A program made the position numbers and the translations under genes. Positions 1 to 11,177 of a DNA stretch of 64,000 nucleotides are shown here, piece by piece. Numbering within the stretch: position 1 is the first letter of the stretch; the number at the start of each line of letters is the position of its first letter. The notes beneath the pieces are model-generated. The model worked only from the letters and a program-made list of their open reading frames with translations. It did not search any database and was not told where the DNA came from. Source of the DNA: Morinoia aosen (lineage: Eukaryota; Arthropoda; Malacostraca; Amphipoda; Talitridae); contig CM059576.1 in NCBI GenBank assembly GCA_030386875.1, positions 65,967,581-66,031,580 of the forward strand, written 5' to 3'.

Positions 1-2
1 TT

Positions 3-1142
3 GGTAGATTCTCAGACCGGCTGACTGTCTTACATGACTTGTTGTGGTTCAAAGGTCCTCTCAAATCAGTCCCTGTTGTGACTTTTAAATTCTTGGTTGA
101 GGTTATGGTTACCATTCACTTCCAAATGGCCCATTTAGGGAAACACAAGTTAATTGATTCTACTTTGAAACAGGTTTGGCATCCTGACATTTATTCAATA
201 GCTAATGATATTTGCACCTCTTGCATCAAATGCCAATTCTGTAAGGTCTCTTCGCAACCTGTGAGTCCACCAGTCCTGAAAATAGTTACCACTTTGCTTT
301 TTGAGTTAGTCTCAGTTGATCTTGTTGACTTCCCTCTAACAGCACGAGGCCATTGCTCGATCTTGATGGTTGTGGACCACCATTCTAAATGGTTGATGGC
401 TGTGCCATTGAAAGACAAAAGGGGAACAACAGTTTCTAATGCTTTTGAACACCGCGTTCTTCCTGCTCTTGTGCGCTTGCCTGATCGACTTTTGTCGGAT
501 AATGGACCGGAATTTAGGAGTGCTGTCTTTAATGATGTGTTGGAAAAATTTAGTATTGACCATACCTACTCTACTCCTTATTGCCCAGCCTCCAATGGAG
601 GTGTTGAGAGAGTTAATCGCACTATAAGTGAGATTTTGCGCACTCTGGGTGACAAAGCTGGTGAGTGGGATCTGATTTTGCCCCGAGCAGTAATGATCTA
701 TAACACTACCATACACCGGGAGATTGGCATGTCTCCCTCAGAATACATAATGTCTAAGGCTCACAATGTGACACAGAAGCCTCTGCTTGACAACCGTGAA
801 AAAAAGTGTTGGTCTGATGGACATCCTCGATTTCTCCCATTTAAGCTCGGACAGCTTGTGTTGCGCAGGATACCCTATCAAAGTAAAACCTGTGTGAGTA
901 AATTGCTCCCTAAATTTGATGGTCCCTTCAAAGTAATAAATGTTCAAAATAATGGGGTGACCTATGTCATTGAATTGATTGGCGGTAAGAATTCTGGTCT
1001 TACTAAAGCGGTACATCACAGACAGCTCAAAAGATTTTGTACGCCCCCAAACTACTCGAGTGAAAGAGCTGGATTTGATGTAAATCAAGCTCCTCCATCT
1101 GGTGGGTCTTTTGAGCTAGATTATAGGCGTGGCCCCAATTAG
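3..1142 (+). CDS. Ty3/gypsy-like integrase, 3' end of pol (5' end outside window)
   Basis: Integrase joins retrotransposon cDNA to host DNA. The frame is open from the first bases of the window, and the TTG at 39 is not a real start, so this is the C-terminal part of a polyprotein. Numbering from position 39, an HHCC-type zinc-binding region spans about residues 27-68 (His27, His32 or His36, Cys59/62/65/68). The catalytic triad is Asp94, Asp154 (context LSDNGPEF) and Glu190 (context NGGVERVNR), a D,D-35-E spacing as in retroviral and LTR-element integrases. A basic C-terminal part follows, ending at TAG. I see no stops or frameshifts. Upstream protease/RT/RNase H would lie before base 1. The gypsy-type assignment is from overall character. 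Confidence 0.85.
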   Translation, partial: GRFSDRLTVLHDLLWFKGPLKSVPVVTFKFLVEVMVTIHFQMAHLGKHKLIDSTLKQVWHPDIYSIANDICTSCIKCQFCKVSSQPVSPPVLKIVTTLLFELVSVDLVDFPLTARGHCSILMVVDHHSKWLMAVPLKDKRGTTVSNAFEHRVLPALVRLPDRLLSDNGPEFRSAVFNDVLEKFSIDHTYSTPYCPASNGGVERVNRTISEILRTLGDKAGEWDLILPRAVMIYNTTIHREIGMSPSEYIMSKAHNVTQKPLLDNREKKCWSDGHPRFLPFKLGQLVLRRIPYQSKTCVSKLLPKFDGPFKVINVQNNGVTYVIELIGGKNSGLTKAVHHRQLKRFCTPPNYSSERAGFDVNQAPPSGGSFELDYRRGPN

Positions 1143-2137
1143 TTTTTTTGTTTGTCTGTATTATCCAGCATGCATCAGTCTGAATTTGTTCTGTTTTCTC
1201 CAGTCTTTTGAGTGATTTTATATGTTAAGTGTAGAGTGTAAAGTTTAAAAGTGTTTAAATGTGTGTTTTTAAATGTTCATTGGTTGATTTGTGTTCTTGA
1301 TTTTGCTGTGTTTTTGTGTCTGAATTGTTTCTTAATGCACTGTCTTTCTTTCATTTCCAGTCACTCAGATTTACAGTAAAACCAGTGTAATATTATTTAT
1401 TGGCAGAGCTATTCCTTCACCTTATAGAACCAAGTGTTGATCTGGTGAGTGTTGCTTATTGTACAGTTTGCTTTGCTTGTATATATTTTTTGTTGCTTTA
1501 GGCTAAGATTTACTTTATGTTGAGCATGATGTTTTCTTTTGGCATATTGGTTCTTTTATTTCTTTTTGTTGAAAGATCAAGTTTTTCAGTTTGCTAGATT
1601 TCAAGACCATTTTTTGTAATAATATTTTTTCTGAGTTACTCATTTGAGTTTTGTTGTTGAATGATTTTATTTGAGTTTAATTTCATTCATATTCATTTCA
1701 TAGTCCATTTTTTCAGTTGCTTTGTTTCATTTTTAGTTAGTGCATTTACTTTATTTAGCATGAATTCATTTTCAGCATGGTTTATTTAGTTCTGCTTCTT
1801 ACTTTATTTTGAAGTTCAATTTTGAGGAATCCCAAAGGAATGGGTATGGTTTATTTTCTTTTTTCCTGCATTTTTAATTTTGTTTTATTTCTGTTTTCAG
1901 GGCTTTTTTTGGTTGTACTGGCTTCTGATTTATCTTCACTGTTTCTGAGCCCTGTCACTTGTTGTTGCATGTACAATCATCTGTTCCACAATAAACTATC
2001 ATTTGGCTAAACCAGTTTCATTACTCCCTCACTATGTGGTTCACAAACAGCTACGTGTAACGGTGGGTAAACGTTAGTACCCCTAGTACCCCATCCTCTT
2101 ACAAGATGAAGATTCTGATAAGCTGTTACTTGCTCCT
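1143..2137 (+). other. T-rich spacer between integrase and downstream frames
   Basis: This ~1-kb stretch is strongly T-rich on the plus strand and has no convincing frame. Several pyrimidine tracts end in CAG (for example near 1360 and 1900), so it could be an intron of a spliced downstream message; this is inference only. It probably belongs to the same LTR element. Confidence 0.4.
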
Positions 2138-2506
2138 ATGATGATGGTTGTTTCTAGTTCTGAATCCGAGAGCGATTTTAGTGAAGTTGTACTTGGGATA
2201 CCTGGTCGTGATGCTCATGGGACGCATCCGAGGGTGCAGGATTGGCACGTTGTACCCCAACCAAGAAAGTGTAAGTCACGCGAGAGACGCAGACACTTAT
2301 CCAGCCGACCTGTAATTCCGGCAAGGCTTGCAGATCTTCCATGTTCAGGCCCGATAGCCTCTGTTAAGCATTCATCACCGGTGTCTATTCTTGGAGGACG
2401 TCAGATGCCTACAGCCCTGTCCCCCATTGAGACTTGCTCAGAGATGCATGATATACGTGGGATGGGTGCAACTTCAAAGCAAATTCATGAGTCAACCCAG
2501 TGCTGA
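2138..2506 (+). CDS. hypothetical protein, frame downstream of pol
   Basis: A 122-codon frame starts with ATG and opens with a Ser/Glu/Asp-rich stretch followed by an Arg/Lys-rich stretch (around residues 45-55). I do not recognise the family. It lies between integrase and the candidate 3' LTR, the position of a third ORF in some LTR elements. It overlaps the next frame (2391 onward), so the two could be one gene broken by a frameshift. It lacks the signal peptide and membrane anchor expected of an envelope gene. Confidence 0.35.
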   Translation: MMMVVSSSESESDFSEVVLGIPGRDAHGTHPRVQDWHVVPQPRKCKSRERRRHLSSRPVIPARLADLPCSGPIASVKHSSPVSILGGRQMPTALSPIETCSEMHDIRGMGATSKQIHESTQC

Positions 2507-2936
2507 GTCTAGATCCGGTGAATCGGTCCCTGAACAGGCAGTAATTGAGGCCTCTAGAGTCGCTGGTGTTGATAGTCCTGGACATCCTGATTTTTCGGGC
2601 TTCATTCCCCAGCATGACTCTGATTTGCAATGGTTTTCCGGTCTTCGGGGGTCAGTTCATAGTGAATCAGGTTTTGAGGGCTTTGAACAGCCATCTAAGG
2701 GTGATGACCGCTTGCAGGTCTTGAAAAGAATTGTAAGGGAAGCGCGTCAATCTCTTGAGGGGTTTCGACGGCTCAGTTTGTCTTGCAGACAGTCGTGGCA
2801 ATCTAGAAGCAGAACTTGTATTTCTGAACAAGCTGATATTTTATCAGAATTTTCTCGTAGGAGGTTAAGTAAATTTTTCTTTCGTGTTTTCCTCTTGAAA
2901 ACACTAGAGAGGGAGGAATGTGGAGGATTGGCCTGA
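2391..2936 (+). CDS. hypothetical protein, second downstream frame
   Basis: A 181-codon frame overlaps the preceding one in another register. It is polar (Ser/Arg/Glu-rich) with a possible amphipathic basic stretch (RIVREARQSLEGFRRLSL). Family unknown. Its last codons run into the candidate 3' LTR at 2919, as happens in some LTR elements. With the previous frame it may form one disrupted ORF of about 270 codons. Confidence 0.35.
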   Translation: MEDVRCLQPCPPLRLAQRCMIYVGWVQLQSKFMSQPSAESRSGESVPEQAVIEASRVAGVDSPGHPDFSGFIPQHDSDLQWFSGLRGSVHSESGFEGFEQPSKGDDRLQVLKRIVREARQSLEGFRRLSLSCRQSWQSRSRTCISEQADILSEFSRRRLSKFFFRVFLLKTLEREECGGLA

Positions 2937-4133
2937 TATGTTCCTGTATTGTTCATGTGCCTGCCACCATATTCGTTACCCCTTGTTTCTTTTTTTTCAG
3001 ATTTCTTTTGCTAAATCCTATAAGCTCTTCTGTTCCTAGTGTCATCTTTTGCCTTTTTCTATGCACCTGCTTGAGGCGCTAATCTTAAGATCCACTGCTT
3101 GACCTGCTACCTTGAATCATCCTGCCATATTTTAAGCCTGGTTCTTCCTTTCCTGGTTGCTCCTTTAGGGTAAGTCTGAGTATGCCTGCTCATTTGACCT
3201 TAGTGAACTAGGATTGCTTAAATGTATTTCAGTGTGCCTTGTGCTTTTTGTTTACTTACTTTACTGTCCAATACCTGCATATAGTGCTAATACTACATTT
3301 CAGCTTAATTTGTTGTATCTCTATCATTAGTTTTGTGTTCAATATCCATAACTTTTTGCTTGTGCTTCAGTTCTTTTGCCCCTGTGTGCTGCTCTGCTTT
3401 TGTGTTAAATACTGTTCCTTCAACTTTTTTCCTCAGCAGCTTCTGCTTCTTGTGGCTAGCTGAGATGCTTATGTCCCGTGTTTTTCCTTTTAGAGCAGCG
3501 AGTCTGGGACTCTTGCCACTGGCCCGACTCAGAGCTACGTTGAGCAGCCAGATTGGGTAATGTTACCACCGGCAGTTTGTGACAGGATCCTCCACCATCT
3601 GATTCTCTTCTATGTAGCAGCACAAGTTCTTGGAACATTATTTGCAAACTTGATTCATTCCAGTTTAGACCCCTTTATTGATTTATATACCATTTGTTTA
3701 ATCTTGTGCGCCTAATTGTATTGTGCCAGCTTGTTGTTCGCCTCTTATGCCTTAGACATCTGTGTATTTATTCCTTAGACATCTAAGGTATAGTCTGTCC
3801 GTCTTTTGGGCTGCAATTCTTCCTTCCCTATCTAACCATGCTAACCCCTTTGACCAAACCAATTGTCAGTTACAGCCAATGGATTCATTGTATTTGTGAT
3901 TGTTTCAGTATATGTTGTGTGTTCATGAAAGTTTAATTTATACCCCACTGAATGAGTTTGTCTGTAATTCCCCCTCTTGAGTTTCTCATATTCAGTCTAA
4001 GCTCTCCCCCCTTGCCTGTGGCTCCCATCCTTTTAGTATTTTCTTCTGCCACTTCCACTTGAGAAGTGGAATGGCGAGTCCTGCCAGTCTCCTACTATAG
4101 GGGCCTTACCGGGTCAACAGTTATCCCCCAACA
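2919..4133 (+). repeat. candidate 3' LTR of the first Ty3/gypsy-like element
   Basis: A purine tract (GAGAGGGAGGAA, 2907-2918) is followed at once by TGTGGAGGATTGG, as a polypurine tract precedes a 3' LTR. The proposed right end reads CCCCCAACA, giving TGT...ACA termini. About 1.2 kb. The 5' LTR is outside the window, so both boundaries are inferred. Confidence 0.4.
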
Positions 4134-4659
4134 CCACGGATAGGTATTGAAATACTAACATATTTAGATGTTTAATTGGGCTTTTTTCCAATCAGAATAA
4201 ATACAGATGAAGTATCAAGTTTTATGGAAGAACTACATGTGTGATGATGGCCTTCCTCTAAGATGTTTCAAAGCATATCACACACCTTTATAAGCACTTA
4301 GCCTTGCTCTCATTAAATGTGATGGTGGTAAACATTCTATTCTGTATGCATCATTATATCTTCTTTTAGTAATGTCACAGTGCTTTAGTGAATGGAATAT
4401 TGTTCAACATTTTTGTATCATAAATATCTATCTAGGACAGCTTTTGGATGTTTTTGCTATAAATAAATCCACTAATTTTTCTGTATACTTTAGGCAGATT
4501 CTTACCTGGAATACCAGTGAGTAGATTTTTTGACTTGACAATATCTCACCTTCTATCTGTACTAACTTTATTATGAAATTTATAATGTATATCAGGTATA
4601 ATATCTAAAGAATTTCTGCCAAGTTTTACTGTCCTATTCCTATTTCTCAACTTTTGGCC
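4134..4659. other. no gene recognised
   Basis: AT-rich sequence between the candidate LTR end and the TTAA-flanked element. I see no frame, RNA gene or repeat. Confidence 0.5.
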
Positions 4660-4663
4660 TTAA

Positions 4664-5771
4664 GGGAATCATCCAGGCCCCTGCCGCTCCGCTGAGCATT
4701 TTTCATGCTTTTGTTGAAAAAGGACCCTTAGGTGGTGGACTATTTGGTCTTAAAATTTTATGGGGCTACGGACAATAGATCTCACCCAGGGGAGAGTAAG
4801 AGGACAAAAATCTTGAATTTTTGACCCCATTTTGACCCCATATAAAAAACAAAACAGGAAATGGATAATTTGAAAATGTTCTTTTGTTAGAAATGTTTCA
4901 AGAATTCTAAAACTGTCTTTGGTTTTGTTCTAGCACAAAAACTCAATGAGTCCTCTTCTGAAATACTAATACATATGAACTAAAAAACCCAATGTGTCCA
5001 ATTTTTTTAAAAACTAAGGCTTGAATCAAAAAAATGAATAACGGAAATTGTGTTTTTTTTTTAAGTTACATTATAGAGCCAAATTTCATAAGAATCAGAC
5101 CAAAAATAAAAAATTTCAGAATTATTATGAAAAAAAATTTCATTTTTTTTTGGAAATTACAATTCTCAGTGTGAATATGAAGTTATGCATGGAGATTATC
5201 AAAATAAAAATGCAAACAGCATTCAATTACGTAAATTTTTCATAATATTACACTTCAACCAAAAATTTTGTTATAAGGCTTATATCCAACACCTCTAACT
5301 CTCAACATTCAAAAGCCTAAAAGTCTTTGAGTTTTGATGCTAGAACAAAACCAAAGACAGTTTTAGAATCCTTGTAACATTTTCTAACAAAGTTACATTC
5401 TCATTTCTCCAAATTTGAGAAAAAAAACTATATAGCTCAAAACCCATAAATAATTAATTTGTGATGTAATGACACAATATCGCTTCTCACAAAACAATTT
5501 ATTTCAAATGTTAAAATGTCACAAAATAACTTTGTTAGAAATGCTTGAAGGATTCTAAAACTGTCTTTGGTTTGGTTCTAGCATCAAAACTCAATGAATT
5601 TTAGGCTTTTGAAATATCCATATAAATTTACCAAAAACAATTTTCCATAAAAACATAAGGCCTAAATCAAAAAAGTTACGTAAGTAAAAAAAGTTTACTC
5701 TAAAAAATACATTGACTGGCCAATTTTCAAACGAATTGGACAAAAAATGTTGAAAAATCTGGATGATCCCC
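4664..5771. mobile_element. TTAA-flanked non-autonomous DNA transposon (piggyBac-type MITE, 1.1 kb)
   Basis: The left end GGGAATCATCCAG (4664-4676) is inverted at the right end as CTGGATGATCCCC (5759-5771), 12 of 13 matching. Both ends are flanked by TTAA (4660-4663 and 5772-5775), the target duplication of piggyBac-type transposons. There is no coding capacity. The interior holds three copies of a ~70-bp motif: plus orientation at 4882-4950, minus at about 5311-5394, plus at about 5529-5610. The second and third form a long imperfect hairpin. Superfamily assignment rests on TTAA and the termini only. Confidence 0.65.
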
Positions 5772-5775
5772 TTAA

Positions 5776-7880
5776 AGGGTCAAAATAAATTATATGTCAC
5801 CCTGCTAAGACGGAGTTTTTTCAAGATCTCCAGAATAATCTTCAATATCATTTCATCCACTTTTAATGATAAAATTAAACCTGAAAAAAAAACACTATTT
5901 CCTAAAGCATGCAAGGAATTATTGACAACAGTTTATACACCTCAAGAAAATATTCTTTTGTTAATATTAAGAGTGAGAATTTATATTAAATCATTGTAAC
6001 ATTTCACTTATGGAAAAACGTGATTACTCTAGTATTCAAAAATTAATATAGTTGAATTTATCATTATTGCAATGAAAATTAAATGTTGTTCGACATATAT
6101 TGACTTTTTTCATTTTGTATTTCAAACTCATTATATAAGCATTAAATAAAACAGGCTAATGATCAAGTTTTAATAATAAAAAACCCCAGCTTTCTTTCTA
6201 GTTATTAAATTTCAGGACTTCAAATAATAACCATTAACAAAGAACTAGTATCAATAAAATAGCCTCTCCAGTCACCAGCGAAGAAATTCAAGAATAAAGT
6301 CACTACATTTGAGGTAAACTAAAATACAGTATTACTTATGTATACAGAAGATAATAAAAAAGCAGCAACTTAAAGTTTATGGGTAAAATCCAGTGGAATA
6401 TTGAATTTCCTAGCCAAATTACTAAGCTTATACAGTCATACCTCATCTTACAAAAGGCAAAAAGAACAAAACAGTTTCAAAACAGTTTTACGTAAAATTT
6501 CTATCTCTGAAAATAGGAGAAAAATCATGTTAGAAAATGCATATCTCAAAAATTCAAGCAATGCACACTCGGCTTTGCAGCCGCAAGAGTTCCCCCCATA
6601 ACGTGAATACACTCGTAGCATCAAGCTTTTTTTAAATTGGTTCAATAAGAGTAAATAGTAAATTATTTGCATGCTTTATTAATTTTAATGGTTTAATAAA
6701 CAATTCTCTTTTATTTTGAACACATGTTTCATACAAGATTGGTAAACTTCTAAAAAAAATTAGGGATTTTAGGAGGGAGTATTGGGGGCCTTGAACCAAA
6801 TCAGGCCTACTACATGTAAAATGCTATGGTACTTATTAAAAATCATGTTACAACACCACTTTGGGAACAAATTAATATTGTTAGATGAGATATGACTGTA
6901 GAACCAAACTTGAAATAAAATTTATATAAACAAGACAACAATCAAATGACAAAATGTATGAGCCCAACTCAGCCTTGAAGAAAAAGAGTGATCTAAAAAC
7001 CAAAGATTACACGTGGTACAAAGATCTGGTCAATTGGAAAGGAATGCTCATCAGTCAATAGATATTTCTGCTAAGGTATTATGGAGAGTTTGATACAATA
7101 GAGAACCAGGGCACTAGTTATGCAAGTCTACTACAGAGATGGTCACTGTCTCACTAGTCTCTTCCTCAACTTGGTACTCTTTTACTTCCACTTTCTATGC
7201 ATTACTTGCAGCTCACTATCTTCAACAAGGATAATATATCATAGCATCGAAGATTAGAACTACCACATTATATCATTCCTTTCAATAAAAAGCCAATGGA
7301 ACTAGTTTACAACCATGGACCGGCATCAAACAAACAGACATAAATTATTAATTATTTAAAGAAAGAAATTTAGATATAATAAAATCACACTAACAAAACA
7401 TAAAAGAGAAAAAGAAAATAAATTACATTAATGAAATTTAGATTGAAAATATCTAAAGCTACAGATTGCTCTTCACCCTAGAGCAATTTTCTCATCATTC
7501 TTAACCATTATTACATGCATCAATTTCTCACCTGCTCCAGCATCAATACCTGTCAATCAGCATATAAAAGTTGTGATAATATGGTGAGCTTGCTTTTTTC
7601 TATTTGTATTCCTTGCCGACAACATTTTTCATTTTTCAATAATAATGGCATTAAAGTGTTTCCACCCCACAATGAAAATGCATCGTCCATGAAATTGTGT
7701 TGCCTCTTGCAATTATATTTACATGTATCATCACATGTAGATTAAGCTGGAACTTGAACTTGAGGGATGACAGCATTGGGGCGTTTGTAAGGACCTAGAA
7801 TTCCCTCCACAATTTTTACACAGAGAGTTCAGCGCCTGCTACCAGACTCGTCCACTAAACTAGTCAGGATCTACCAATCC
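5776..7880. other. AT-rich region without recognised features
   Basis: About 2.1 kb of AT-rich sequence. The short frames in it (up to 78 codons) have low-complexity composition and no domain I recognise. No tRNA or clear repeat seen. Confidence 0.5.
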
Positions 7881-7991
7881 TTGTCACAAGATGCCATTGG
7901 ACTGCATCACTGGGATAACCAGTGTGTCAAAACACCATCCCCAAGCACATTGGGTCATTACTGCCCACTCTACCTGACTGGCTCATTCCAG

Positions 7992-9985
7992 TCACTGTTT
8001 CTTACTCCAGGCACGCACAAGAAACATTTTCATAGCTTCAATGATACTCAAATTACACTGCTGATCCAATCCAGCAAGACAGCTCATGCTGCAATCATCT
8101 TCAGCATATCTGGCATACCACTCATTCTCTCCATACTGCTCGAGCACCACATTCATGAAACTTTCTCTCTCCTACTCATACTTACTACATTCCAGCACAA
8201 AATGCTCAATTGTTTCCTCCACTCCACTATTACACTGCCGACATAATCTGTTATTGTTCTCATTCCGCCTCCATGTACATCTGTTCACACTCAATGACTT
8301 ACATTTCACAGCAAACAAGAGTTGACTTCCAAAACTACCCTCATAGAACATCTCAAACTTAGGTGCTTCTTTTTTCACATACCAGTTAAGTGTAGGCTTC
8401 CGCATCATGCTAAGCTTCCACTTATTCAATCCATACTCCTTTGTTTGCCTCTCAATCTCTTTTTTCCACCTCTTGCAGTCCCACTCCGGCCCTCTACCTC
8501 CAACATTTATTAAACTCCAGTCATCCACAGGTCTCCCAATTTTAACATGAATAATCTTTTGCATACTAAGTTTCCTTGCATGCCCCCAACATACTTTCTC
8601 CCAATAGCTTACACTCAGATTCCAATCAAAAATTTGCTTTACCCACCTGCTATCCTGCATTTTTTCAATTCTCACCTTATAATTCAGCACCACTTTCATC
8701 ATTCTTTCTGAAAATAGGCTCCACCTCAGGTCACCTCTAATGGCTTCTGTAGCCGTCCATTTTGGAGCACCCAATGCGAAACGTCCTACCTTTTTTTGTA
8801 TTGCATCCAGCTTTTCAAGATCACTTCCATTCCAGGCAAGAGCACTCATACCATATATGACACTAGGTACAGCAACATACTTCCACATTCCTCTCACACA
8901 TTCATACTTGTTTGCTCTGTATCTGGCCACACTACTTAACCATCCACTCCACTGCATTGCTTTTGCCACTTTCTCATCCTTAGTTCTAGTGCATCTATCT
9001 TCACTTATCATACAACCTATATATTTGTATTCTTTTGTTCTACCTATTCTGATTTCTCCAATATTCCACAGTCTGTCTCTATCAGTCTCATCACTATTTA
9101 TAACAATAACCTTACTTTTGTTGGCACCAAAGTTCATCTTGAAATCTGTACTATATCCATTCACAATGTCAAGCATCCTTTGCAGTTCATGTCCACATTC
9201 ACTAACCACAACCACATCACCAGCATACAACAAACAACTCAGTCTCTCACTAACAACTTTCAGTCCTAAGCCACTCATTCTCAGTCGAACTGCTAATTCT
9301 TCTGTGTACAATCCAAACAACAGGGGAGACAGAGTACAGCCCTGTCTTACTTCTCTAACACTCCTCACCTGCCCTGTTTCTAAATTTTATAACCTGTAGA
9401 TAGAGCTTGTGTCCTCATACAGACTTAGTACAATTTTTACTATTTTTCTGCTAAACCCAACTTTTCTCAAAATTTCAAAGAGCCTAACGCAATCCACTCT
9501 GTCATAAGCCTTTTCAATATCCATGAATGCTAAATATACCTTCCTATCATCCTTCCCATTTGCTCAATTATTTCACTCAGTACAAACAGATTATCCTCCC
9601 CACGTCTATCCTGCCTAAAACCATTCTGTTCTTCACCTAGGACTCTTAATTCCTCAACTAAATTTTTCATTCTCTCATTCAAAATACCACAAAAGATCTT
9701 ACATACAGTGTCAGCCAGTGCAATTGGTCTGTAATTTTTTAGTTCTTTCATACTCTTATGTCCACCCTTATGCAACAATACTACATTGCACTAGTTCCAG
9801 TCATCCGGTACTCTTTCACTCTTCCATATCTCATCAAATAAACATTTCAACATACTGACTACACTCTCTCCTCCACATTTATAGAACTCATATGGGATCT
9901 TATCAGGGCCACATGCCTTTCCATTTTTCACTTTCTTCAAAAAACTTACAATCTCTTCACAAGTGATTTTGTCTTCCATGTGCAC
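7992..9985 (-). pseudogene. non-LTR retrotransposon reverse transcriptase, 5'-truncated and broken
   Basis: Reading on the minus strand from 9985, the pieces give RT blocks in order: a GKACGPDKIPYEF block, NYRPIAL, NGFRQ, a block with the first catalytic Asp (MDIEKAYDRV, near 9500), RQGCTLSPLLF (near 9345) and then the active-site box. The box reads YAGD where YADD is expected, so one catalytic Asp is lost. In-frame stops and frameshifts lie near 9785 and between 9369 and 9530. A C-terminal CRQCNSG...EHFVLEC zinc-like motif is present, and the frame continues past a stop at 8172 to a second stop at 7992. No endonuclease domain lies upstream. The clade is not certain. A dead copy. Confidence 0.8.
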
Positions 9986-11177
9986 AGTTCACGTTCATCA
10001 ATCAGAAAATTTATGGTGTAATCACAAATCACAACAATAAGTTTTCAAGTCTCCGTTGTCCGCTTGTTGTTGTTCACTCGGGGCTTATCGAGGCATTGAG
10101 ATCAAGCTCACACAGCCTCAAGTCTTAACCACTGTGAGTGGAAGGAATCTTGAGTCACTAATTCTCACTGTTATTCAGAGTCTTTTTGATGCAGAATATT
10201 AAACACTATACTGTTTTCTATTTTCGGCCAAGCTGTTAAGGAACCTGTGGGAAACCTGGAACAGAAGAAACACACACGCACACACACCCATCCTCATACT
10301 GTTACTAGAAAGTTGTAAACAGTTCATAATTTAATTGCTTATCTTTCAGCTCTGAAGATTAGGACTATCTATCAAGTTTTTAATATATAGGTACATGTAT
10401 GCAGTTTCCCCCCTCCTTGATTTACTCACCTCTCCCTCCTAATATAAAATTAGTTTGAGGTTGATAAGTTGTCCTGGTGTGGTGAATAGGGGTCATGGAA
10501 TGATAAGGGCAATTGAGAGAAAGGAAATGTGAGAAAGAGAGGGAGGGGAAGGTATGAGGAACATGAAAATAATCTAGAGCAGAGTAGGAAGATTTTTTGG
10601 GCTTTGTGATCAAGGATGGGTATTTGTTAAAGGTGGAAGTATATATGTTGTTAGAGAAGATATATAGTCACCTGTTATGTTTCCCCCATTCCTTCCTGAA
10701 AAAATAAATAATAAATAATAAAAAATTCTTGAATAATTACTTGAGCATCATCACATGCATCTCAGTAGTTAATCAAATGAGGCTCCAGCCTGGGCGGGGC
10801 AGCCTGGAGGCTCTAGGATTGCATGAGTATTTAAAAGAAAGATGCCTGTGTGCAAGTCTCTGAAGGAGCAATACAAGGGGGAATTTGTGACATCACCCAG
10901 CGCATGTGTTAGTAACTACTACTAAATTTGTCTACTGAATTACTCAGGGTGATGCCTCAAACTCTGTCAGAGTTAGATCAGTTATTACTGCAGGGATCCA
11001 GGAGGAATGGTCTCGCATACAAGTTCTAGAGGTATGAAAATATTTAGGTAGATTGTAGGTTAGGCCAAGCCAGTGGGAGGGTAAAATACTGGTTATTATA
11101 ATTGTTATATGACTGTAGAGCTTTTAACTAATTTGCTAAGTTAGATTATATAACTTAGTTTCAGCTGGGTAAATTGT
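9986..11177. other. no gene recognised; short simple repeats
   Basis: Contains a short CA/CG-rich microsatellite (about 10268-10290), an A-rich run with TAA repeats (about 10698-10725) and an imperfect GC-rich hairpin near 10772-10806 (stem beginning GAGGCTCCAG). The right part probably includes the 3' UTR of the minus-strand I-type element ending at 11178, but I cannot place its 3' end. Confidence 0.4.

Noticed and set aside
8740-9399. 219-codon plus-strand frame
   Set aside because: It is the complement of the decayed RT on the minus strand, with low-complexity Ser/Leu/Pro composition.
10772-10806. GC-rich hairpin as a Helitron 3' end or terminator
   Set aside because: No CTRR-type end follows and no matching 5' terminus was found; the stem has mismatches.
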